Below, in pieces: positions 1-5,792 of a DNA stretch of 7,966 nt. The notes below the pieces were generated by a model. The model worked only from the letters and a program-made list of their open reading frames with translations, was not told where the DNA came from and did not search any database. A program made the translations under genes and the position numbers. The DNA lies in the NCBI GenBank assembly GCA_002405995.1, contig DHMW01000071.1:1-7966 (forward strand), read 5' to 3'. The stretch is from Oscillospiraceae bacterium UBA4632 (GTDB lineage: Bacteria; Bacillota; Clostridia; Oscillospirales; Oscillospiraceae). The stretch's first letter is position 1. Every line of letters starts with the position of its first letter.

Positions 1-13
1 ATTTTGTGGCATC

Positions 14-42
14 ATTATAGCACAGAGCGGTTCTCAATGCAA
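14..42 (-). promoter_or_regulatory. Extended -10 sigma-A promoter reading out of the left edge
   Basis: On the minus strand TTGCAT (37-42) is separated by exactly 17 bases from a perfect TATAAT (14-19). The -10 is preceded by TGC, giving an extended -10. The -35 matches the consensus at only three positions, but the extended -10 should compensate. Transcription would start near position 7 and run leftward into a gene that lies outside the window. It sits just beyond the hairpin that ends the lysR-side transcript, so the two units are cleanly separated. Confidence 0.6.
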
Positions 43-55
43 TAAACAATGGCCG

Positions 56-83
56 AAAAACCGTTCAAAACCGTGCGGTTTTT
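56..83 (-). terminator. A/T-flanked hairpin, probable intrinsic terminator
   Basis: AAAAACCG (56-63) and CGGTTTTT (76-83) are perfect inverted repeats. An alternative tighter hairpin pairs 67-72 with 77-82 around a GTGC loop. Read on the minus strand either form gives a stem whose 3' arm ends in a U run, so it could end the transcript coming from the LysR gene and the structured region after it. The symmetry means it could also work on the plus strand, where TTTTTCTCTC follows. It lies between the structured element and the next minus-strand promoter, a sensible place for a terminator. Confidence 0.5.
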
Positions 84-85
84 CT

Positions 86-179
86 CTCGCGGCGCGGCAG
101 CCGCGCGTGTATTCCGCGCGCAGCTGCCCGTGTTCACCCGCGAGGGAGCGCCACCTGGCGGCAGCCGGGCTTTTCCGGC
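86..179. repeat. Nested inverted repeats, candidate structured RNA or REP-like element
   Basis: Three stacked arms form one long imperfect hairpin: 86-92 with 138-144, 96-101 with 123-128, and 102-107 with 115-120, closing on a 7-base loop at 108-114. Two small hairpins follow on the right: CGCC/GGCG (149-152 with 157-160, loop ACCT) and GCCGG/CCGGC (164-168 with 175-179). On the minus strand this lies downstream of the LysR stop codon and upstream of the 56-83 terminator. No coding frame across it looks like a protein. It could be a 3'-UTR structure, a small RNA, or an interspersed palindromic repeat; the sequence alone does not decide. Confidence 0.45.
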
Positions 180-185
180 AGATCA

Positions 186-215
186 AAGGCATCCGCCTTA
201 TTGTGCGGATGCCTT
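186..215 (-). terminator. Perfect 11-bp hairpin overlapping the LysR stop codon
   Basis: AAGGCATCCGC (186-196) and GCGGATGCCTT (205-215) pair perfectly around an 8-base loop that contains the TAA stop codon of the LysR gene (198-200). On the minus strand the stem is followed by only a short T run (CCTTTGATC), so termination here would be weak. It may instead protect the 3' end of the message or act together with the hairpin at 56-83. Confidence 0.45.
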
Positions 216-1124
216 GTCGCCTGTTTTGCGCGCGTAGTCGTAAAACACCTGCGCGATGGGGGATAGAATGCTGTTTTTGTGCTTGACGATATAGAGTCGT
301 CTGCGGAAGTCGGAGTCGGGGAAGGGGAAGGCGAGGATCTTGCCGAACTGGACGTAGTCCTGCGCGGCGCTCTCGGCGATCAGCCCGACGCCGAGCCCCT
401 GGCTGACCATCTGCTTGACGCTCTCGGTCGAGCGGATCTCCACCGCCGTGCGCAGCTGTGCGATGTCGATGCCGTACTGCTCCAGCAGCTCGCGGCCGGC
501 CTGATAGGTGCCGCTGCCCTTCTCGCGGCTGATGAAGGTCTCCCGCCGGATCTGCTCGGGCGGGAACGCACCGCCGAGATAGGCCTGATACGCCTCGGTA
601 TTGGGCGTGATGAGCACCATCGGGTCGCTGGCAAAGTCCTGATAGACGCACTTGTGGCTCGCCACCATCGTGCCGCAGAAGCCGATCTCCACGCTGCGCG
701 TGGCGACCAGCTCCACGACCTTGGGGCTGTCCTCCATCTGGATATTGAAGGTGATGTCCGGGTAGCGGGCGCGGAAATCCTGCAAAAGGTGCGGCAGATA
801 GTACTGGCTCGGCACCGTGGAGGCGGCGATGGAGATGGTGCCCTTCATCTCCTGCGAAAAGTTGCGCAGCGCGATGGCTGCGTTCTCGCGCACCTGTAAA
901 ATTTCCTTTGCGTATTTGTAGAGCAGCTTGCCCGCGTCGGAGGGGTAGGTCTCCTTCGTCGTGCGGACGATGAGCTTGATGTTCAGTTTTCGCTCCAGCG
1001 CGGAGACGTGCGAGCTGATGGTCGGCTGCGTGAGGTGCAGCAGCTCCGCTGCGCGGGAAAAGCTGCAATTTTCCACCACGTAGGCAAACGCCTCCAGCTC
1101 CTTGATATCCATATCGATGTCCAT
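198..1124 (-). CDS. LysR-type regulator, CysL/selenium-metabolism-associated class
   Basis: A 308-residue LysR-type transcriptional regulator, the usual length for the family. The N-terminal winged helix-turn-helix spans about residues 6-65, with the recognition region around residues 21-44 (SFSRAAELLHLTQPTISSHV). The periplasmic-binding-protein-like effector domain runs from about 95 to 300 and contains SREKGSGT (199-206), a stretch typical of the CysL/CbbR branch. Overall wording resembles the class annotated as selenium-metabolism-associated LysR regulators in Clostridia; that subclass call is from memory and no selenium gene is visible here. The start at 1124 is chosen because GGGAG (1131-1135) lies 6 bases upstream; an in-frame ATG at 1235 would add 37 residues unlike the family, and one at 1112 has no ribosome site. 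It has its own promoter, and its stop codon sits in a hairpin loop. The effector and targets are unknown. Confidence 0.9.
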   Translation of the reverse strand: MDIDMDIKELEAFAYVVENCSFSRAAELLHLTQPTISSHVSALERKLNIKLIVRTTKETYPSDAGKLLYKYAKEILQVRENAAIALRNFSQEMKGTISIAASTVPSQYYLPHLLQDFRARYPDITFNIQMEDSPKVVELVATRSVEIGFCGTMVASHKCVYQDFASDPMVLITPNTEAYQAYLGGAFPPEQIRRETFISREKGSGTYQAGRELLEQYGIDIAQLRTAVEIRSTESVKQMVSQGLGVGLIAESAAQDYVQFGKILAFPFPDSDFRRRLYIVKHKNSILSPIAQVFYDYARKTGDKASAQ

Positions 1125-1190
1125 GAGGCTCTCCCGTTTGCGCGGCCGCTGCGGTGCGTATTGCGCCGCCAGCGCTTGTAAGGTAGACCC

Positions 1191-1219
1191 AGTATACACA
1201 GAATTTCTCCGTTTGTCCA
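1191..1219 (-). promoter_or_regulatory. Predicted sigma-A promoter of the LysR gene
   Basis: On the minus strand TGGACA (1214-1219, five of six matches to TTGACA) is followed after exactly 17 bases by TATACT (1191-1196, five of six matches to TATAAT). The predicted start near 1184 leaves a leader of about 60 bases before the ATG at 1124. It also argues against translation from the ATG at 1235, which lies upstream of this promoter. LysR proteins often bind near their own promoter, but I could not pick out a clear T-N11-A operator. Confidence 0.6.
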
Positions 1220-1258
1220 GAGACGCGGCGGCCATTTTTGCAGCTTATGCTGCATTTT

Positions 1259-1289
1259 TTTACCCGCAGCCGTAAAGACTGCGGGCAAA
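1259..1289 (-). terminator. Stem-loop after the TSCPD gene, possible weak terminator
   Basis: CCCGCAG (1263-1269) and CTGCGGG (1279-1285) pair perfectly and extend outward with three T-A pairs (1259-1261 with 1287-1289). The pair between 1262 and 1286 is a G-U wobble in minus-strand RNA but an A-C mismatch in plus-strand RNA, so the fold favours the minus strand, the direction of the TSCPD gene, which ends 7 bases before it. In that direction the stem is followed by a run of A rather than U, so it is not a canonical terminator. A second small hairpin (1239-1244 with 1249-1254) lies next to it. Confidence 0.35.
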
Positions 1290-1296
1290 CTTGCGC

Positions 1297-1554
1297 TTAC
1301 TTCAGCTGCGCGAGCGCCTCGCCCAGCGCGATGGAGAGCTGGTCGGGACAGGAGGTGTCCTTGAAGCCGCAGCGGATGCCGCGCATGCGCTCGATGGCGT
1401 CCTCCGCCTTCATGCCCTCGACCAGCCGTGCGATGCCCTGCAGGTTGCCGTTGCAGCCGCCAACGACCTGCACGTTGTGGATGATGTGGCCGCTGTCAAG
1501 CTCAAAGCGCATTTCCTTCGAGCAGACGCCTCTGGTGCGGTAGGTATAGGTCAT
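1297..1554 (-). CDS. TIGR03905-like TSCPD-domain protein
   Basis: An 85-residue protein made of a single TSCPD domain, named for the TSCPDQL motif visible at residues 67-73. The same kind of domain occurs at the C-terminus of some B12-dependent ribonucleotide reductases, but here it stands alone, as in the small family TIGR03905 of Clostridia, whose function is not known to me. Four cysteines (C11, C34, C62, C69) are spaced in a way that would suit metal binding; this is inference. There is no signal peptide or membrane segment, so it should be cytosolic. The start at 1554 is supported by AAAGGAG ending 8 bases upstream; an in-frame ATG further up at 1617 would lie upstream of the predicted start of transcription. 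It is transcribed divergently from uppP and in the same direction as the LysR gene, though 172 bases and a separate promoter lie between them. Confidence 0.85.
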   Translation of the reverse strand: MTYTYRTRGVCSKEMRFELDSGHIIHNVQVVGGCNGNLQGIARLVEGMKAEDAIERMRGIRCGFKDTSCPDQLSIALGEALAQLK

Positions 1555-1588
1555 AGTCTTATCTCCTTTGTATGGTATGCCGTGGGAC

Positions 1589-1617
1589 AGCATAGCACAT
1601 TTTCCGCGCCGGTGCAA
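1589..1617 (-). promoter_or_regulatory. Predicted extended -10 promoter of the TSCPD gene
   Basis: On the minus strand TTGCAC (1612-1617) is followed after 17 bases by TATGCT (1589-1594), preceded by TGC as an extended -10. Both hexamers are moderate matches. The start would be near 1582, giving a leader of under 30 bases that includes the AAAGGAG ribosome site. The hexamer before the -10 (GTGCTAT overlap) is the same as at the uppP promoter and at the promoter on the left edge. Confidence 0.5.
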
Positions 1618-1655
1618 GGGCAGGGGCGCAAAAAGACGGCGGCTGCAATTCGGGG

Positions 1656-1684
1656 TGGTAATTTCTGCCGGAGCGTGCTATACT
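1656..1684 (+). promoter_or_regulatory. Predicted extended -10 promoter of uppP-ftsK
   Basis: TATACT (1679-1684) is preceded by TGC, giving an extended -10. The best -35 at the right distance, TGGTAA (1656-1661), matches the consensus at only three positions. A second GTGCTAT copy follows at 1691-1697 and could serve an alternative start. The leader of about 57 bases before the uppP ATG contains the AAAGGAG ribosome site and no obvious riboswitch. The -35 elements of this promoter and of the divergent TSCPD promoter are about 38 bp apart. Confidence 0.5.
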
Positions 1685-1747
1685 TATCCTGTGCTATTGT
1701 GTGCTGCCGCAGGCGGAGAACGCTTTTACGATAAAGGAGCTGCTTTT

Positions 1748-2581
1748 ATGTCTATTCTGACTGCCGTACTTCTGGGGCTGGTGCAGGGCGTGGCGGAGTT
1801 TCTGCCCATCTCGTCCTCCGGTCACCTTGCCATTGCCGAGCATCTGCTGAACCTGCAGGGCGCGGCCAGCGTGCCGGATTTTTACGATGTGCTGCTGCAT
1901 CTGGGCACGCTGGCGGCGGTATTCGCCGCCTACTGGGGCGATATCCGCGAGATGATCGCGGAGTTCTTCTGCGGCGTGGGCGACCTCGCGCACCACTCGA
2001 CGCCAAGCCCCGTGCCGCCGGCGAGGCGGCTGATCCTGATGATCGTGGTGGGCACGCTGCCGCTTTTCGTCATGGTGCCGTTTCGGCATTTTTTCATCTC
2101 TCTCGGTGATAATATGTACTTTATCGGCGGCGCGCTGATCGCCACCGGTATCCTGCTCTTTGCGAGCGACCGCGCCCGCCGCGGCCGCAAGACGGAACGG
2201 ACCGCAACAATGCTCGACGCGCTGCTGGTCGGCATCGGGCAGGCGGTCGCGCTGTGCCCGGGCATCTCCCGCTCCGGCATGACGATCACGGCGGGCTGCT
2301 TTGCGGGCTTTGAGCGGAAGTTTGCCGTGCGCTTTGCGTTCCTGCTCTCCATCCCCGCGGTGCTGGGCGCGAATATCCTCACGCTCAAGGATGCGCTCGA
2401 AGAGGGGATCGACTGGGCAAGCATGCCCGCGTATCTCATCGGCGTGGCGGTCGCGGCGGTGTCGGGCTACGCCTGCATCCGCCTGCTGCGCTATGTTGCC
2501 GACAAGGGGCGCTTCGGCGCATTTGCCTACTATTGCTGGGCGGCGGGCACGATGACGCTGGTGCTCACCGCGGTACGATAA
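1748..2581 (+). CDS. uppP: Undecaprenyl-diphosphate phosphatase (UppP/BacA)
   Basis: A 277-residue integral membrane phosphatase that turns undecaprenyl diphosphate into undecaprenyl phosphate, recycling the lipid carrier for peptidoglycan and other wall polymers. Overproduction of this family is known to give bacitracin resistance. Both family signatures are present: QGVAEFLPISSSGH at residues 13-26, with Q13, E17 and H26 matching the conserved acidic/histidine positions, and PGISRSGMT at 171-179 with the catalytic arginine R175. Several hydrophobic segments span the length, which is normal for the family. The start at 1748 follows AAAGGAG with an 8-base gap and begins exactly at the conserved N-terminus; the open frame extends 60 codons further upstream but those residues are unlike the family and overlap the promoter. 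The next gene starts 19 bp downstream, so the two are probably co-transcribed. Confidence 0.96.
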   Translation: MSILTAVLLGLVQGVAEFLPISSSGHLAIAEHLLNLQGAASVPDFYDVLLHLGTLAAVFAAYWGDIREMIAEFFCGVGDLAHHSTPSPVPPARRLILMIVVGTLPLFVMVPFRHFFISLGDNMYFIGGALIATGILLFASDRARRGRKTERTATMLDALLVGIGQAVALCPGISRSGMTITAGCFAGFERKFAVRFAFLLSIPAVLGANILTLKDALEEGIDWASMPAYLIGVAVAAVSGYACIRLLRYVADKGRFGAFAYYCWAAGTMTLVLTAVR

Positions 2582-2600
2582 CGCAGAAAAGGAGTGGACC

Positions 2601-5186
2601 ATGGCTCAACAGAAGAAAACCGCAGCCACCGGAAGGACCTCCGGCGGCTCGCGCGCGTCCTCGGGGAAGCGCGCTGCCAATAAGAACCGGAAGCGCCCCA
2701 TCCGGCGCGAGGTCGCAGGCGTTGTGTGCCTGCTGCTGGCGCTGTGCGTCGCCTTCAGCTATTTCCAGAGCGGCGCATGGCTGCTGGACGAGACGGCGCT
2801 GCTTTGCCGCGCGCTCGTGGGCTGGGGCTATTATCTGGCTGCGCCCGCTCTGGGGCTTTGCAGCTACATCCTGCTGTTCCACCGCGGGCGGAGCGTGGGC
2901 GCGTGCCTTACGGGCGCGCTGCTGCTGCCGATCGTGCTCGGCGCGATGCTGCACATCGCGCTGTGCAAAACGGAGTACGCCGGGATGGACGGCATCCTGA
3001 AGCTCCTGTGGACGAGCGGCGCGGCGCTGGAATCCGGCGGCGTGCTGTCGGCGTCGCTGGCGATCCTGCTGGTGCTGCTGGTGAAAAAAACGCTGGCGAT
3101 GCTCCTGCTCGCGGTGCTGCTGGCGGCATTTCTGATGATGGCCTTCCGCCTGACGCCCGCCGGGATCGCCGAGGCGGTGCGAAATCGCGAGCGCGTTCCC
3201 TATGAGCCGCCGCAGGAGGAGCCGCAGCCGCCCCGCGGCGCGCCGCGCAGCGGCAGGAGCACTGCGGCATCCCGCCCCGGCGCGATCGATATCCCGCTTG
3301 ACGGCGAGGAGCGGGGAGCGGAGAAGGGGACCGCCGGAGGCAGCTTTTTCCGCAGGAAATCCGATAAGATCAAAAGCCCCGACGAGCTGCTGCTCGGCGG
3401 CGGAGCGCCTGTGCCCGCCCCCGGCGCGCCGGCGCAGACGGACGAGCCTGCCGCGGAGAGTGCTGCCGCAGCCGCGGCTGCGCCCGATGCGTCTGCTGCC
3501 GTGGCTGCATCGAAGCCTGCGCCCGCGCCGCCGCCTGCGCCCGCCGTACTGACGGACAGGCAGGAGGAAAAGCTCCGCCGCGCCGAGGTCGATGCGGCGC
3601 GCGAGGAGGTCACGCGCGAGATCGAAACGGGCGGCGAGCAGCTGCCGCCGCCTGCCTATCAGTACCCGCCTGTCACGCTGCTCAAGGAGAGCGGCATGAC
3701 CAACGCCGCCGAGGCGGGCGCGGAGCTGCGCAACAACTCCCGCCGCCTTGCTCAGACGCTCACGAGCTTCGGCGTGGATGCCCAGCCGGGCGATGTGGTG
3801 CGCGGCCCGTCGGTCACGCGCTATGAGTTCACGCTCAGCCAGGGCGTGAAGCTCTCGAAGATCACAAATCTGCAGGACGATATCGCCCTCGCGCTCGGCG
3901 CGAGCGGCGTGCGCATCGCGCCCATCCCCGACAAGATCTCGGTCGTTGGCATCGAGGTGCCCAATAAGCTCGTCTCTCCCGTCGCCATCCGCACGGTGCT
4001 CGAATCGCGCGAGTTCACGCAGCATCCCTCCGCCACGGCGTTTGCCGTCGGCAAGGATATCAGCGGCAGGAACATCGTCGGCAATATCGCAAAGCTCCCA
4101 CACGTGCTCATCGCCGGTACGACCGGCTCGGGCAAGTCCGTGTGCACGAATTCGCTCATCGTCTCCATGCTCTATAAATCCACGCCGGAGGAGGTCCGCT
4201 TCATCATGGTGGACCCGAAGATGGTCGAGCTTGCGCCGTACAACGGCATCCCGCACCTGCTCATCCCCGTCGTCACCGACCCGAAGAAGGCTGCCGGCGC
4301 GCTGCAATGGGCGGTGTACGAGATGATGAAGCGCTATAAGATATTCTCCGAGCACAACGTCAAGGAGCTGTCGGCATTCAATAAGCTTGCCGAGACCGAC
4401 GAGACGCTCAAGAAAATGCCGACAGTCATCGTCGTCATCGACGAGCTGGCTGATTTGATGCTTGTTGCCGCCAAGGAGGTCGAGGAATCGATCTGCCGCG
4501 TGGCGCAGATGGGCCGCGCGGCGGGGATGCACCTGGTCATTGCGACGCAGCGTCCGTCTGCGGACGTCATCACGGGCCTGATGAAGGCAAATATTCCCAG
4601 CCGCATCGCGTTTGCGGTGGCGTCGGCGATGGAATCACGCATCATTCTCGATACCGCGGGCGCGGAAAAGCTCGTCGGCCGCGGCGATATGCTCTACGCC
4701 CCGCTCGGCGAGGGCAAGCCCAAGCGCGTGCAGGGCTGCTTTATCTCCGCCGAGGAGATCGAGCGCGTTGTGAGCTTCGTCAAGGAAAACGGCGAGGCGG
4801 ATTACGACGAGTCCGTGATCGACAAGATCAACGCCGCCGTCGCTGAGAAGGAGAAGAACGGCACAAAGGGCGGCAGCGCCGCGCCTGAGCAGAGCGCCGC
4901 CGACGAGGGAGACGAGCTGCTGCCCGCCGCCATCGATGTGGTGATGGAGACGGGGCAGGCATCCGTTTCGATGCTCCAGCGGCGGCTGAAGCTCGGCTAT
5001 TCGCGCGCCGCGCGCATCGTTGACGAAATGGAGACGCGCGGTATCGTGGGGCAGTTCGAGGGCTCCAAGCCCCGCCAGATCCTCATTACGAAGGAGCAGT
5101 GGCAGGAGCTGAAGATGAAGGGCGCCTACGGGCTGACACCGCCGGAGGAGGGCGAACCGCTCCTGCCGCCGGAGGAGGAGAACTGA
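2601..5186 (+). CDS. ftsK: DNA translocase FtsK/SpoIIIE
   Basis: An 861-residue septal DNA pump. A basic N-terminal tail (residues 1-36) leads into about four or five membrane segments (roughly 38-55, 74-93, 100-121, 145-161, 164-183), then an Ala/Pro/Glu-rich linker (about 195-345), the alpha/beta RecA-like motor, and a C-terminal gamma winged-helix domain (about 771-840) of the type that reads oriented chromosomal sequences. Walker A is GTTGSGKS (506-513) and Walker B ends in D614-E615. The conserved ATQRPSADVITGLMKANIPS segment follows. Family members move chromosome DNA through the division septum, and SpoIIIE does so into the forespore; sequence alone does not separate the two roles, and one protein may do both. 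AAAAGGAG lies just upstream of the ATG. It follows uppP by 19 bp and precedes a sporulation gene pair. Confidence 0.96.
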   Translation: MAQQKKTAATGRTSGGSRASSGKRAANKNRKRPIRREVAGVVCLLLALCVAFSYFQSGAWLLDETALLCRALVGWGYYLAAPALGLCSYILLFHRGRSVGACLTGALLLPIVLGAMLHIALCKTEYAGMDGILKLLWTSGAALESGGVLSASLAILLVLLVKKTLAMLLLAVLLAAFLMMAFRLTPAGIAEAVRNRERVPYEPPQEEPQPPRGAPRSGRSTAASRPGAIDIPLDGEERGAEKGTAGGSFFRRKSDKIKSPDELLLGGGAPVPAPGAPAQTDEPAAESAAAAAAAPDASAAVAASKPAPAPPPAPAVLTDRQEEKLRRAEVDAAREEVTREIETGGEQLPPPAYQYPPVTLLKESGMTNAAEAGAELRNNSRRLAQTLTSFGVDAQPGDVVRGPSVTRYEFTLSQGVKLSKITNLQDDIALALGASGVRIAPIPDKISVVGIEVPNKLVSPVAIRTVLESREFTQHPSATAFAVGKDISGRNIVGNIAKLPHVLIAGTTGSGKSVCTNSLIVSMLYKSTPEEVRFIMVDPKMVELAPYNGIPHLLIPVVTDPKKAAGALQWAVYEMMKRYKIFSEHNVKELSAFNKLAETDETLKKMPTVIVVIDELADLMLVAAKEVEESICRVAQMGRAAGMHLVIATQRPSADVITGLMKANIPSRIAFAVASAMESRIILDTAGAEKLVGRGDMLYAPLGEGKPKRVQGCFISAEEIERVVSFVKENGEADYDESVIDKINAAVAEKEKNGTKGGSAAPEQSAADEGDELLPAAIDVVMETGQASVSMLQRRLKLGYSRAARIVDEMETRGIVGQFEGSKPRQILITKEQWQELKMKGAYGLTPPEEGEPLLPPEEEN

Positions 5187-5193
5187 ACAGAAA

Positions 5194-5229
5194 AAGCGCC
5201 GCGGAGAGACCGATCTCTCCGCGGCGCTT
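5194..5229. terminator. Perfect 16-bp stem-loop after ftsK
   Basis: The arms 5194-5209 and 5214-5229 are perfect inverted repeats closing on a CCGA tetraloop, starting 7 bases after the ftsK stop codon. The position suits the end of the uppP-ftsK transcript. However, on the plus strand the stem is followed by GCGTATAGG with no U run, whereas on the minus strand it is followed by a TTTTTC tract. By the classical rule it is therefore a better terminator for leftward transcription. It could still end or stabilise the ftsK message. Confidence 0.6.
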
Positions 5230-5287
5230 GCGTATAGGTGGCACACGCGCCGGCAGGCGCATAGACTGGACGGGAAGCGATCATGGG

Positions 5288-5293
5288 AGGAGG
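5288..5293 (+). promoter_or_regulatory. Ribosome site that sets the start of the cwlJ-like gene
   Basis: A perfect AGGAGG lies 7 bases before the ATG at 5301. An in-frame ATG at 5283 lies just upstream of this site and would add six residues (MGGGIG) encoded by the ribosome site itself, so 5301 is the likely start. Confidence 0.8.
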
Positions 5294-5300
5294 GATCGGA

Positions 5301-5741
5301 ATGGCGTATTCCGACCGCGAGCTGCTGGCGCGGTTGATCGAGTGCGAGGCGGGCGGCGAGGGGGAAAACGGTATGAAGGCGGTGGCGAGCGTTGTGATGA
5401 ACCGCGTGCATGCCGCCGGGGGGGAATACGCGCGCGTGGGGCAGGGGAGCATCCGCAGCATCATCTTTCAGCCGGGGCAGTTCGTCTGTGCGAGCGAAAC
5501 CGAGCGCGGCGCCTACAACCCGCAGAATATCTACAACATGCGCCCGACCGAGATCCATTATGAGATCGCCGATTGGGCGATCGCGGGCAACCGCCTTGCG
5601 GGGCTTGGTCAGGCGCTGTGGTTTTTCAATCCCTTTTCGGCAAGCTGCCGAGCCAATTTCCCCTCCGATGTCGGCGTGTTCGTCATGCGCATCGGCGACC
5701 ACTGCTTCTATGACCCGACCGCCGCCTATTACGACACCTGA
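5301..5741 (+). CDS. cwlJ: CwlJ-like spore cortex / cell-wall hydrolase (Hydrolase_2 family)
   Basis: A 146-residue enzyme of the SleB/CwlJ hydrolase family, which cleaves cortex peptidoglycan during spore germination. The family signature runs over residues 10-35: RLIECEAGGEG, with E16 in the position of the catalytic glutamate, then MKAVASVVMNRV. Further conserved pieces are IRSIIFQPGQF (51-61), ALWFFNP (105-111) and GDHCFYDPTA (132-141). Length and layout fit B. subtilis CwlJ (about 142 residues, catalytic domain only, no signal peptide) better than SleB, which has a signal peptide and a peptidoglycan-binding domain. The GerQ-like gene 51 bp downstream supports the call. Seven G residues in a row (5418-5424) lie inside the gene, but the family match continues in the same frame on both sides, so there is no frameshift. 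A vegetative wall hydrolase of the same fold remains possible. Confidence 0.85.
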   Translation: MAYSDRELLARLIECEAGGEGENGMKAVASVVMNRVHAAGGEYARVGQGSIRSIIFQPGQFVCASETERGAYNPQNIYNMRPTEIHYEIADWAIAGNRLAGLGQALWFFNPFSASCRANFPSDVGVFVMRIGDHCFYDPTAAYYDT

Positions 5742-5744
5742 AAA

Positions 5745-5765
5745 GGCGCGCCGCGCAGGCGCGCC
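5745..5765 (+). repeat. Twin GGCGCGCC palindromes forming a hairpin between cwlJ and gerQ
   Basis: GGCGCGCC occurs at 5745-5752 and again at 5758-5765, separated by GCGCA. The unit is itself a palindrome, so the two copies are both direct and inverted repeats and can pair as an 8-bp hairpin. It begins 4 bases after the cwlJ-like stop codon and ends about 10 bases before the ribosome site of the next gene. There is no U run, so it is more likely a message-stability or processing element than a terminator. Confidence 0.5.
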
Positions 5766-5792
5766 GGCAAGAGGGAAAGGAGAGGGAGAGCG

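Noticed and set aside
1..197. tRNA-Sec or other standard small RNA in the structured left region
   Set aside because: No T-loop GTTCRA sequence, anticodon arm or SRP RNA tetraloop motif could be found on either strand. The block is kept only as an unclassified structure.
49..237. 62-codon plus-strand open frame at the left edge
   Set aside because: It lies wholly in the palindromic region and over the LysR gene end, and no ribosome site precedes it.
34..1068. 344-codon open frame overlapping the LysR gene on the same strand in another frame
   Set aside because: The product is His/Arg/Gly-rich without recognisable domains, while the overlapping frame encodes a full-length LysR protein.
1125..1235. 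37-residue N-terminal extension of the LysR protein
   Set aside because: The ATG at 1235 lies upstream of the predicted promoter, and LysR proteins begin close to the DNA-binding helix. GGGAG before 1124 gives a better start.
2565..4532. 655-codon open frame on the minus strand opposite ftsK
   Set aside because: It is antisense to a gene with unmistakable family motifs. Its product is Arg/His/Leu-rich and repetitive, as expected from reading GC-biased codons backwards.
5232..5267. Complete sigma-E promoter before the cwlJ-like gene
   Set aside because: The ATA-containing candidate -35 (5232-5238) is 21 bases from the -10-like octamer, too far for sigma-E. Only the -10 resemblance is kept, as a low-interest finding.
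5418..5424. Frameshift at the run of seven G residues in the cwlJ-like gene
   Set aside because: CwlJ family motifs continue in the same frame before and after the run.
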